NCBI GenBank assembly: GCA_023409435.1 | Contig: JAEYHP010000068.1 | Coordinates: 1 to 14,544, forward strand | Reading direction: 5' to 3' | Origin: Bacillota bacterium | GTDB taxonomy: Bacteria > Bacillota > Clostridia > Christensenellales > CAG-138 | Length of the DNA stretch: 14,544 nt | In this document: in pieces, positions 1-6,625 of the stretch | Layout: every line of letters starts with the position of its first letter | Numbering within the stretch: position 1 is the first letter of the stretch | Program-made: the position numbers and the translations under genes | The notes under the pieces: model-generated | What the model was told of the DNA's origin: nothing | The model's input: only the letters and a program-made list of their open reading frames with translations | Database searches by the model: none

Positions 1-2
1 TG

Positions 3-653
3 GTTGATCAGGGCCGCCTTAACCGGGTGATCGGGGACGTGATAGCGCATTTCTCCCTTCCACCTTTGCCGCTTGTCGGGCTGTCCATGGGAGGAGGCGC
101 TGCAATTGGGTATATGTTGGAACACCCTGAGCAGGTGACCGGCGCGGTGCTGATGGGACCCGGGGGATTGGGAGATAAAATCTCAAACCAGTTCCTGTCT
201 TGGTTATTTGCAAAAACGCCCGGCGCTTTGATGGCCACAACCAGGTATTACGGCAATTTATCCCCTGAAAAAATGTGCAAAACCATGGCTTCCATGCTGC
301 ATCAGAAAGAAGCCGCATCCAACCTTGATGACCTTACCGCCCTGCTGCTGGAGGAAGCGAAACTAAAGTGGAAACACAGGGAAAAGTCCATGGACGACTG
401 GCAGCTCCAGGGACTGGCCCCGTTCAAACTGAAAATCAACTTCCTGCCCGAGCTTCATCGCATTAGCTGCCCGACGCTTTGGCTTCGCGGGGAAAACAAT
501 CTTGTCGGCCAAAGCGTCATGGAGGAGGCTGCAAGCGTAACGCCCAACGGCAAGCTTATCGTCATCAAGGAAGCGGGCCACTTACTCCCGCTGGAGCAGC
601 CGGAAGAGGTGAGCCGGGCGGTCGGGGAATTCCTGCTGTCGCATCACATTTAG
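3..653 (+). CDS. alpha/beta hydrolase, 5' truncated by window edge
   Basis: The frame is open to the left edge, so this is the C-terminal part of a larger protein; a GTG at 27 is in frame but lies inside the conserved fold and is probably not the start. The nucleophile elbow reads GLSMGGG, with the serine codon at 84-86. The C-terminal histidine sits in GHLLPLEQPEEV (codon 579-581), followed by the typical last helix. A helical lid-like insert lies between. This is the classic soluble alpha/beta hydrolase fold (esterase, lipase or C-C hydrolase type); the substrate cannot be inferred. An oddity is that where the family usually has GENDxLV with the catalytic aspartate, this protein has GENNLV (asparagine codon 498-500). 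Its stop lies only five bases from the end of a convergent small ORF, and no terminator is visible. Confidence 0.85.
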   Translation, partial: VDQGRLNRVIGDVIAHFSLPPLPLVGLSMGGGAAIGYMLEHPEQVTGAVLMGPGGLGDKISNQFLSWLFAKTPGALMATTRYYGNLSPEKMCKTMASMLHQKEAASNLDDLTALLLEEAKLKWKHREKSMDDWQLQGLAPFKLKINFLPELHRISCPTLWLRGENNLVGQSVMEEAASVTPNGKLIVIKEAGHLLPLEQPEEVSRAVGEFLLSHHI

Positions 654-658
654 CCAAA

Positions 659-824
659 TCAGTCTTTCTTGCCGACAAACAATGCCAGGAATCTGTCCCA
701 GATCGTCTCTTCCTTTGGCGCGGTTTCCGCGCCTTTTGCTTCGTCCGGCTTTAAGTAGCTGCAGGACGGCATGATCGAGCCGCCCGCAAAGGTATCGGAG
801 TTTTTCCTGCAGGTGCTCTACCAT
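659..824 (-). pseudogene. possible small gene with a one-base frameshift
   Basis: On the minus strand an ATG at 824 opens a reading frame starting MVEHLQEK. In the next frame a protein-like stretch runs to a TGA at 659-661, containing GGSIMPSCSYLKPDE and ending WDRFLALFVGKKD. The frames join cleanly if one base is removed from the five-T run at 801-805 (five A on the coding strand), giving about 54 residues. Without the shift, only a 37-residue ORF from the ATG at 772 is intact. It lies just downstream of the PAP2 gene on the same strand and could be co-transcribed. There is no good ribosome binding site before either start, and I do not recognise the family. It could be a real gene with a sequencing indel, a decayed gene or chance; the smooth join is the only support. 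Confidence 0.3.
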
Positions 825-848
825 GGGATTATCAGTTTTGAGTAAGAA

Positions 849-1466
849 CTATTTCTTGTCTTGTGCAATATGGCGGGCCGAATAAGCGATAAAATACGTC
901 GGGACGCTTAAAAGTATGCCTGCGAATAAATCTAATATCGAATGTTGTTTGATCAAAACCGTGGAAACGCAAATCAATACGGCCAGCAGGATCATGAACC
1001 ATTTCATGCTCTTATGAAATTTTGTACTTTTGCAGGCCGCGACGACAGTAGCCAAAGTTCCCACCGCGTGCATACTTGGAAGAACATTCGTGTTGGTATC
1101 AACGGAGTAGATTGCCCGTATGGTTGCGGTAAACAGATTGTGATTTTCAAATTTGTCCGGCCGCAATTCCTGTGCGCTGGGGAAAACAAAACAGATCAGC
1201 AGGCTTAGAACAAGACCGATCATCAAATGACGCATGAATTTTTGGAAAACGGGGACGTCGGCGAACATCAAAAACAAACCCGTGCCGATGACATACGCGT
1301 ACCACATGCAATAGAAAATCACGAAAAAATCCACAAACGGGATACTGTTATCCAGCGGGATATAGGATATCCAGTACTGTGGCGCGGTATATTGCTCCAA
1401 AGCCCAAAATGCGAATAGATATATGGGCAAAAACAAAACGAACCAAAAATGGCGGCGGTTTTTCAT
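849..1466 (-). CDS. PAP2-family membrane phosphatase/phosphotransferase
   Basis: 205 residues with about six hydrophobic segments (roughly 8-22, 42-68, 78-96, 134-146, 154-172, 178-196). Two PAP2 active-site motifs are clear: PSMH at 130-133 and a third motif with H175 and D179 in KQHSILD. The preceding RPDKF stretch (102-106) stands where the family's first motif would be, in the variant form seen in Aur1/Ipt1-like members. The family removes or transfers phosphate on lipid phosphates such as undecaprenyl pyrophosphate or phosphatidate at the membrane; the exact substrate is unknown. It is divergently oriented from the EFR1 gene. A TATACT stretch lies upstream on the minus strand but I found no convincing -35. 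The ribosome binding site is weak. Confidence 0.85.
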   Translation of the reverse strand: MKNRRHFWFVLFLPIYLFAFWALEQYTAPQYWISYIPLDNSIPFVDFFVIFYCMWYAYVIGTGLFLMFADVPVFQKFMRHLMIGLVLSLLICFVFPSAQELRPDKFENHNLFTATIRAIYSVDTNTNVLPSMHAVGTLATVVAACKSTKFHKSMKWFMILLAVLICVSTVLIKQHSILDLFAGILLSVPTYFIAYSARHIAQDKK

Positions 1467-1615
1467 GTTTCACTGCTTTGAATGAGCAATTATGTTAAGC
1501 CTCGCTCAAGTATTTGTTTTAACCAAATCATAGTATAGATTCAAAGAAAAAGCAAATATTGTTAGCCCACAAAAGGAAGCCGTGGGGAGCGGCCCGCGAC
1601 TTTTCCTATCGCTCA

Positions 1616-1643
1616 TTGACAGATGAAAAGAATATGCTACAGT
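1616..1643 (+). promoter_or_regulatory. sigma-A promoter of the EFR1 gene
   Basis: A perfect TTGACA (1616-1621) is separated by 16 bp from TACAGT (1638-1643). A TG at 1635-1636 makes it an extended -10 (TGCTACAGT). The expected start is near 1650, giving a leader of about 30 bases before the ATG at 1679. Confidence 0.65.
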
Positions 1644-1678
1644 TAAATTTGTAACGATCTGCAAGGGGAGGGTAATAT

Positions 1679-2566
1679 ATGGAACTGTGTGCGTTTCCGT
1701 TTCAAAAGGTCAAGGTGGCGTATTTTTCGGGAACGGGCGGAACAGCGTACGTTGCGGATTGCTTCGTTCAGGCGCTTGGCCAACGCGGCGCGCAAACCGT
1801 GCCGGTTTCAATACGCGCGGGAGACGCATACAAAAACGACGGAGAAGATTTTCTGCTGCTTCTGTTTGCCGTACATGCGGCGAACGCGCCCGAACCGGTA
1901 TATACCTGGCTCAAAAGCATGGGTGCTGCGGGCGCAAAGCTGCCCGCAGCCGTTATTTCCGTTTCCGGCGGCGGAGAAATTTCGCCCAATACCGCTTGCC
2001 GGTTGAGCAGCATACGCAGGCTTCAAAAGATTGATTGTCCCGTACAACTCGAAGAAATGCTCATTATGCCGCCCAACCTCTTTCTTGAAACCGACCCCGC
2101 CCTGTGCGGCAGGATACTCAACATATTGCCGCAGAAGGTGGAACGGATTTTAAATGCGCTCGAAACCGGCGCGCCCAGCCTGAAAAAACCCAAGAGGATC
2201 GACCGCCTTTTCTCCCACGTTTTTGAGATAGAAAAGCTCGGCTGCCGGTTTTACGCCAAGACAATCAGGCGGACGGAGGATTGCAACGGCTGCGGCTTGT
2301 GCGCGCGGGAATGCCCCGGCCGGAATATCGCAATGGAAAATGGGAAGCCGCGGTTTCAAGCCAAGTGCCTGCTTTGTCTGAGATGCATCTACCGGTGCCC
2401 CCAAAAAGCGCTGCGGCCCGGCCTGGCGAAAAAGGCGGTTCTTTCCGGCGGCTATGATATTGCGGCCATGCGGAAGGCGGCGGACGAGAAATTACCGTGC
2501 GATATTGAAAAAACGGCAAAAGGCTGGCTCTGGAAGGGCGTGCGCATTTATCTTTTGGAGGAATAG
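1679..2566 (+). CDS. EFR1-type flavodoxin/ferredoxin fusion protein
   Basis: 295 residues. The N-terminal half is flavodoxin-like: beta strand VKVAYFSGTGGTAYVA (residues 11-26) matches the FMN phosphate loop, with glycine where asparagine is more usual. The C-terminal part holds two [4Fe-4S] motifs: C202, C205, C208, C212 followed by a glycine, and C230, C233, C236, C240 followed by proline. This is the architecture of EFR1-family ferredoxins, cytoplasmic low-potential electron carriers in anaerobes; the redox partner is not known. The start is set by AAGGGGAGG (1663-1671) seven bases before the ATG. It seems to be a single-gene unit with its own promoter. Two other frames are open over the first 350 bases but show no family features. 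Confidence 0.9.
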   Translation: MELCAFPFQKVKVAYFSGTGGTAYVADCFVQALGQRGAQTVPVSIRAGDAYKNDGEDFLLLLFAVHAANAPEPVYTWLKSMGAAGAKLPAAVISVSGGGEISPNTACRLSSIRRLQKIDCPVQLEEMLIMPPNLFLETDPALCGRILNILPQKVERILNALETGAPSLKKPKRIDRLFSHVFEIEKLGCRFYAKTIRRTEDCNGCGLCARECPGRNIAMENGKPRFQAKCLLCLRCIYRCPQKALRPGLAKKAVLSGGYDIAAMRKAADEKLPCDIEKTAKGWLWKGVRIYLLEE

Positions 2567-2604
2567 GCGGGTTATTCGAGCCAAACAAAACATTATGCTT
2601 TTTG

Positions 2605-2622
2605 ATATGGATATATCCAAAT
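2605..2622. repeat. near-palindrome upstream of the secreted-protein gene
   Basis: GGATATATCC (2609-2618) is a perfect 10-bp palindrome, and extends to 18 bp (2605-2622) with one mismatched pair. It lies about 120 bp before the next start codon and could be an operator, but no repressor is known. The rest of 2567-2740 is AT-rich and holds no gene. Confidence 0.3.
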
Positions 2623-2740
2623 AAGAAATTCGCAATTTATAAAATAATTTGTCACTTCTTGTCCCATTTGGGTGCCTGTCCCGTGTTTACTATATAGGAT
2701 GCAATTTGCGTCCAAATAAAAAACATGGGGGTAATTTGTT

Positions 2741-3115
2741 ATGAAGAGGAGAATCTTTGCTGTGCTGCTCTTGACGCTCCTGCTGAGCGCGCTGAGCATG
2801 CCGATCGTGGCGTCCGCTCTTGAGGTGCAGCCGTTTGGAGCGGCTGAAGCCGATGGAGGATTGACATCTGCAGGAGGAACCGGACACTATCTCTATATTT
2901 ATGTATTTGGCGGAAGCGAGTATAAAACGGGAACATCAACGTTATACCGCTACGACAGCGGATGGAAAAAAGTCAAAGCTGTAACGGTATCGGGGTATAG
3001 TCAGGAGTTAGAAAAGGACGTTTATACAACATTATCATCGGGATCTTATAAAGTAGAGGTTTCTGCAACAACCGGAGACGGATCATTCTCATATCCGGTG
3101 TACTATAATTTGTAA
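2741..3115 (+). CDS. small secreted protein of unknown function
   Basis: 124 residues. The N-terminus is a textbook Sec signal peptide: MKRR, a hydrophobic core at about 5-22, then VASA at 23-26 as a likely signal-peptidase I site. The mature part of about 98 residues is rich in Gly, Ser, Thr and Tyr with alternating hydrophobic residues, which suggests a small all-beta extracellular domain. It contains no cysteine, no lipobox and no sortase signal, so it is probably released. GGGGG at 2727-2731 sits nine bases before the ATG. It converges on the anti-sigma gene across a shared terminator, so a link to that signalling system is possible but unproven. I do not recognise the family with certainty. 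Confidence 0.75.
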   Translation: MKRRIFAVLLLTLLLSALSMPIVASALEVQPFGAAEADGGLTSAGGTGHYLYIYVFGGSEYKTGTSTLYRYDSGWKKVKAVTVSGYSQELEKDVYTTLSSGSYKVEVSATTGDGSFSYPVYYNL

Positions 3116-3123
3116 AAAACACA

Positions 3124-3162
3124 GATAAAAACAGGCCACCGTGCAGGTGGCCTGTTTTTATC
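3124..3162. terminator. bidirectional rho-independent terminator
   Basis: A perfect 17-bp stem (GATAAAAACAGGCCACC and its complement) with a five-base loop GTGCA at 3141-3145. It has T runs on both strands, so it can end both the secreted-protein gene and the anti-sigma gene. The minus-strand stop codon (3158-3160) lies inside the stem. Confidence 0.9.
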
Positions 3163-3991
3163 CATTATAGGGCAAAAGGTCGCATACGATATCATCAATG
3201 TCTTCCAAAGTAAATATGTTTTCGATATCTACAGCAATAGCATATGAACTTTGCATGGCTATACCATGATAAGAATTTTCTTTTTCAGTATAGACTCCCT
3301 CAAATAGTAAGCTATTTGGCCCATAAGTGGAATGATAGATCGCATCATCCTTTTTAAGCATAGCCTCTTTCTTTTGATTATCAAGCGGCCAACGCTGCAC
3401 AATATATATGCTGGTTTGACCTGTAGCATATTTTGAAGAAACAGACCGGCCCCTTGCTCTGCTATTTGTTACGGAAATACTTTGTAAAGTGTATTTTGTA
3501 CTGGGCAAATAAAATATCGTATCGTTAACCTGAGTAAATGCTTCGGAAACAGAGGCAACGCTATTTTGGGAGCTCTCATGTATTTCGGTTCTAGGTGCAA
3601 CATGTATGGTAGGGACTTCATCGGTACTAATTCTAATATAATTGTCAACAATCTCTACAATCACCTTGTAAACCTTTGCAGCAAACGCTTGACCTGGTGC
3701 AGTAAACGCAAGGAACGCGCTAAAAAGCAGTACAATCGCACAAGCGGCCGCCCAACGCCGCAATGCTGCGCCATGCGTTACACGCGTGCTTTTTATTGTT
3801 AACCCCGTAAGCGCCTGCCACTCTTTCGGCGTCATGCCGTTTTTTTTGCGCGCGCCTTCCAAAAGCTCCAAGACATCAGGCCTGCCTTGCTCCTTCCAAA
3901 TGCGGCGGGCCTCACGGTAGCTTATTTTGCGGTAGGGGTCGATAAGATTTGGCTGAAGGCGAATTCGCCGTTTAAGTTCTGGCCAGTTCAT
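3158..3991 (-). CDS. anti-sigma-factor-like single-pass membrane protein
   Basis: 277 residues. An N-terminal cytoplasmic part (1-78) is rich in Arg, Lys and Trp. One transmembrane segment lies at about 79-105. A long C-terminal domain outside the membrane ends in a region resembling DUF4367 (TSIYIVQRW near 195-202, and a final SYAIAVDIENIF followed by a helix). Position directly downstream of a sigma gene plus this topology suggests it sequesters that sigma factor and senses something in the envelope. The start is set by AGGAGG seven bases before the ATG; the gap to the sigma gene is 35 bp, so they are almost certainly co-transcribed. The part encoding the outer domain looks noticeably richer in A and T than the part encoding the cytoplasmic end. 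The classical zinc anti-sigma (ZAS) motif is absent. Confidence 0.7.
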   Translation of the reverse strand: MNWPELKRRIRLQPNLIDPYRKISYREARRIWKEQGRPDVLELLEGARKKNGMTPKEWQALTGLTIKSTRVTHGAALRRWAAACAIVLLFSAFLAFTAPGQAFAAKVYKVIVEIVDNYIRISTDEVPTIHVAPRTEIHESSQNSVASVSEAFTQVNDTIFYLPSTKYTLQSISVTNSRARGRSVSSKYATGQTSIYIVQRWPLDNQKKEAMLKKDDAIYHSTYGPNSLLFEGVYTEKENSYHGIAMQSSYAIAVDIENIFTLEDIDDIVCDLLPYNG

Positions 3992-4026
3992 GCGCGGACC
4001 TCCTTGCTAATGAATACACGCCACCC

Positions 4027-4569
4027 TTACTCAAATGGGACAGACAATAGCAGGAGGAACAAAGTTTTTCTGCTCATTTTGTTGGAATAGGTGTCAAGGA
4101 GTTCCTGCTTCATGCGGGTAAACTGCCTGCGCAGCGTATCGTGCTTGATATTGAGCTGCTCGGCCAGCACACGGCTGGGTTCGCCGTCGATAACGTGAAT
4201 GATAAACGCTTCCCGTATTTCGGGCGGATATTTCAAGAGCAATTGCTGAAGGGTCAATTTCGATTCCACAATATCATAATGGTCGATATCTTCAATTTTT
4301 ACGTCATCCAGCGTTTCCCAAAGTTCCGTATCCGCATTGTTTCTTAAAAAGTTCTTGGCCTGGTTGCGTACGATCTGTTTCATATAGCACACACAGGAAG
4401 CCTCACTTTCAAACGTGCGCTCCTTTTCAAGCATGATCAGTACGGTATCCTGCACGATATCAATCGCCTGTTCTCTGTTGTTGACATAGGTAAGGGCCAG
4501 GTTCTCAAGCGTCCGGTGAACCCGCAAAAACAACTGCGTAATGATCTCTCCTGTTGTAGTAAACGCCAT
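4027..4569 (-). CDS. ECF-like sigma-70 family RNA polymerase sigma factor
   Basis: 180 residues with a two-domain layout. The region-2-like part (about 10-77) includes REQAIDIVQDTVLIMLEK and continues CYMKQIVRNQAKNFLR, the usual sigma2 helix pattern. The region-4-like part (about 105-160) has PPEIREAF and a helix-turn-helix, RVLAEQLNIKHDTLRRQFTR. It would recruit RNA polymerase to a small regulon, presumably kept inactive by the downstream membrane protein. An unusual feature is the C-terminal tail SRKTLFLLLLSVPFE (166-180), a short basic-then-hydrophobic stretch beyond region 4. AGGAG lies a few bases before the ATG. Sequence similarity to typical ECF factors is moderate. Confidence 0.85.
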   Translation of the reverse strand: MAFTTTGEIITQLFLRVHRTLENLALTYVNNREQAIDIVQDTVLIMLEKERTFESEASCVCYMKQIVRNQAKNFLRNNADTELWETLDDVKIEDIDHYDIVESKLTLQQLLLKYPPEIREAFIIHVIDGEPSRVLAEQLNIKHDTLRRQFTRMKQELLDTYSNKMSRKTLFLLLLSVPFE

Positions 4570-4622
4570 ATTTGCTCCTGATACCGCAGAATTGGAAAGG
4601 CTTGGACATATTGAATTATTAC

Positions 4623-4649
4623 ATAGACAGACTCAACATGCAATGTTCC
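4623..4649 (-). promoter_or_regulatory. candidate ECF-type promoter for the sigma/anti-sigma operon
   Basis: On the minus strand GGAAC (4645-4649) is followed after 16 bp by GTCTAT (4623-4628). This resembles ECF promoters with an AAC-containing -35 and a CGTC- or TCTA-like -10, and would allow autoregulation. The predicted start is about 45 bases before the ATG at 4569. Based on motif form only. Confidence 0.4.
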
Positions 4650-4713
4650 GCATATTTTTGTCCCAAATGCCCGTGGGTTATGTGTATAAAAGGCAAGGAG
4701 GAAAAGGAAAACT

Positions 4714-4764
4714 GGCGGCGGACGCCTTCTTCTCCTCTGCCGAATTTTTCGGCCGGGCGCCGCC
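4714..4764. repeat. GC-rich two-stem hairpin in the sigma/EAL-HDOD intergenic region
   Basis: GGCGGCG (4714-4720) pairs with CGCCGCC (4758-4764). Within it GCCGAA (4739-4744) pairs with TTCGGC (4748-4753) around a three-T loop. An orphan AAGGAGG lies just upstream at 4695-4701. No T run follows on either strand, so it is not a standard terminator. Confidence 0.4.
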
Positions 4765-4776
4765 CTTTATCATACG

Positions 4777-4853
4777 TGCCGGTATATCATCGTCATTGCG
4801 ACAGGCGTTCAATCCCCCATGATGCCTGCAGATGATTGACTGATATACCGGCA
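4777..4853. repeat. long inverted repeat, candidate palindromic dispersed element
   Basis: TGCCGGTATATCA (4777-4789) and its perfect complement (4841-4853) flank 51 bases. Inside, shorter complementary pairs continue the foldback: TCAT (4793-4796) with ATGA (4832-4835), and AGGC (4803-4806) with GCCT (4823-4826). The core contains TCATTGCGA and CAATCCC, words I associate with palindromic intergenic repeats in many bacteria. The 380 bp between 4570 and 4949 hold this, the GC-rich hairpin and the sigma promoter; I see no gene there. Confidence 0.5.
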
Positions 4854-4949
4854 TTGTGCGAAAAACGGACCTGGTGGATTTCTGGATGGAATTCATGATT
4901 ATTACAAAAATAACGAAATAAAACTGGAGAACAGAAAAGAGATTTGTGT

Positions 4950-6167
4950 ATGGATGTGTATGTAGCAAGGCAGCCCGTCTACGACTTCAAACATCGCCTG
5001 TATGGATATGAGCTTCTCTACCGCAAAGGAGAAAAAAACAACTTTTACGAGGGGGACGACGACAACGCGTCCACCGTGGAAGTAATCAGCAACTCGTTTC
5101 TGGTGATGGGGTTTAACGAGCTCACGGAAAATACGCGGGGATTTATCAATTTCCCCGAGGATCTTCTGCTAAGCGATGTGGCAATGCTTTTGCCTAAGCA
5201 AAAAGTCGTTATTGAAATACTGGAGAGCGTATGCATTTCCGAAGAAGTGCTACTTGCCTGCAAGCGGCTAAAGGAGCTCGGCTATACTCTGGCTCTCGAC
5301 GATTATGTCATAAGGCCGAACAACGCATATACCGACGAACTGGTTGAACTCGCGGATATTATAAAAGTCCTGTTTCCATTGGAGGCGGGAGACCAGGAAT
5401 TGCAGTTCCTGCGGAAACATCGCGGCAAAGTCAGGTTCCTGGCCGAGCGGATTGAAACGCAGGAGCAGTTTGAACAGGCGAAACAGCTGGGTTTCACGCT
5501 GTTTCAGGGGTACTATTTCAGCAAACCGGTGATCATAAACGCCAGGGATATCGATATTTTTAAGGCCAGCACATCCAGGGCGCTGGAGGAACTCAGCCAT
5601 GAGGAACCGGATTTTCGGGCCATTGCGGAAATATTCGAGCACGACACGGGGTTATCCTATAAACTTCTGAAGCTGGCGAATTCTGCATTCTTTTCCTGCG
5701 GCAAGCCGGTAAAGTCCATATCGGAGGCGCTGATTCAGATCGGTACCACGGAATTGACAGGCTGGATCTACCTGCTGTTTTTGCGCAGCATCCAGACGAC
5801 TGAAAATAAGGAACTCATCAAAAACTCCATCATCCGCGGCAGGTTCGTTTCTCTGATGTGCACCCAAAACCGCTTCGAAAACCTTGTGGGCATGGGCGTA
5901 TTTGTCGGCATATTCTCTAATCTCGACGTCATCGTCAACCAAAGCATGGAGAGTATATTGGAAAGCCTTCCCCTTGTGCCCGTCGTCAAGGATACGCTGT
6001 TAAACCGGGAGACCATATTTGCCCCGTACCTGCGCATCGCCATCGCGTTTGAAAACGGGGAGTGGGACGCGCTGCCTTCGCTTGCTGAGACCGTCAAAAT
6101 GGGAACCTGGGATTGCATGCGGCTTTATGTCGAAGCGATTTCCTGGCAGCAGAGGCTTGCCATATAG
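4950..6167 (+). CDS. EAL and HDOD domain signalling protein (YuxH-like)
   Basis: 405 residues. The N-terminal EAL-like domain (1-195) starts with the typical VARQPVYD and keeps E21LLYR25, N67, E89, D117-D118, K139, E166 and Q186, the positions that align with metal and substrate ligands in c-di-GMP phosphodiesterases. However, the loop after DD reads YVIRPN instead of FGTGYSS, so catalysis is doubtful. The C-terminal HDOD domain (about 200-390) includes DTGLSYKLLKLANSAFF and SISEALIQIG. Family members are cytoplasmic signalling proteins. I chose ATG 4950 over an upstream in-frame TTG at 4944 because relatives begin MxVFVARQP; the ribosome binding site is weak either way. The stop is two bases from the convergent yjbQ stop, with no terminator between. 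Confidence 0.9.
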   Translation: MDVYVARQPVYDFKHRLYGYELLYRKGEKNNFYEGDDDNASTVEVISNSFLVMGFNELTENTRGFINFPEDLLLSDVAMLLPKQKVVIEILESVCISEEVLLACKRLKELGYTLALDDYVIRPNNAYTDELVELADIIKVLFPLEAGDQELQFLRKHRGKVRFLAERIETQEQFEQAKQLGFTLFQGYYFSKPVIINARDIDIFKASTSRALEELSHEEPDFRAIAEIFEHDTGLSYKLLKLANSAFFSCGKPVKSISEALIQIGTTELTGWIYLLFLRSIQTTENKELIKNSIIRGRFVSLMCTQNRFENLVGMGVFVGIFSNLDVIVNQSMESILESLPLVPVVKDTLLNRETIFAPYLRIAIAFENGEWDALPSLAETVKMGTWDCMRLYVEAISWQQRLAI

Positions 6168-6169
6168 GC

Positions 6170-6586
6170 TTATTCGCCGATGATCTTTATAAGAGCGCGC
6201 TTATCCCGTTTACCGTCGAATTCATAGTAAAACAGCTGTTCCCACGTGCCGAAATCCAGTTTTCCGCCCGTGATGGCCACGACCGCCTCGCGTCCCATTA
6301 TAGTGCGCTTGAGATGCGCGTCCGCGTTGTCCTCATAGCCGTTGTGCGCGTACTGCTCGTACGGCTTTTCGGGCGCAAGTTTTTCAAGCCATCTCTCATA
6401 GTCGCTGTGCAGGCCGCTTTCATCGTCGTTGATAAATACGCTCGCCGTGATGTTCATGGCGTTTACGAGCGCCAGCCCTTCCTTTACACCGCTCTCGCGT
6501 ACGCACTGCTCCACTTCCGGCGTGATGTTGACTACTGCCCGGCGCGTGGGCAGGTGAAAATGCAGTTCTTTCCGGTAGCTTTTCAT
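6170..6586 (-). CDS. yjbQ: YjbQ family protein (UPF0047)
   Basis: 138 residues, the normal family length. Signature blocks are NAMNITASVFINDDE (43-57), HN at 81-82, EDNADAHLKRTIMG (85-98), and LDFGTWEQ with YEFDGKRDKR (110-130). The family forms a beta-rich trimer with a conserved His/Asp/Glu pocket; a weak thiamine-phosphate synthase activity has been reported for the E. coli member, but the main role is unsettled. The start is ATG 6586, behind AAGGAGG; a TTG eight codons upstream would place the ribosome binding site inside the gene. It follows the YgjP-type gene by 39 bp, so the two probably share a transcript. Confidence 0.9.
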   Translation of the reverse strand: MKSYRKELHFHLPTRRAVVNITPEVEQCVRESGVKEGLALVNAMNITASVFINDDESGLHSDYERWLEKLAPEKPYEQYAHNGYEDNADAHLKRTIMGREAVVAITGGKLDFGTWEQLFYYEFDGKRDKRALIKIIGE

Positions 6587-6625
6587 AATCCTCCTTATTA
6601 GACCGTTCAAAATTCACGGTATCGC

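Noticed and set aside
4777..4943. c-di-GMP riboswitch ahead of the EAL-HDOD gene
   Set aside because: Neither GEMM class I nor class II conserved cores are visible; the structure is a simple long inverted repeat.
4678..4968. 96-codon minus-strand frame across the two intergenic hairpins
   Set aside because: Runs through inverted repeats and overlaps the EAL-HDOD start; composition resembles translated repeat.
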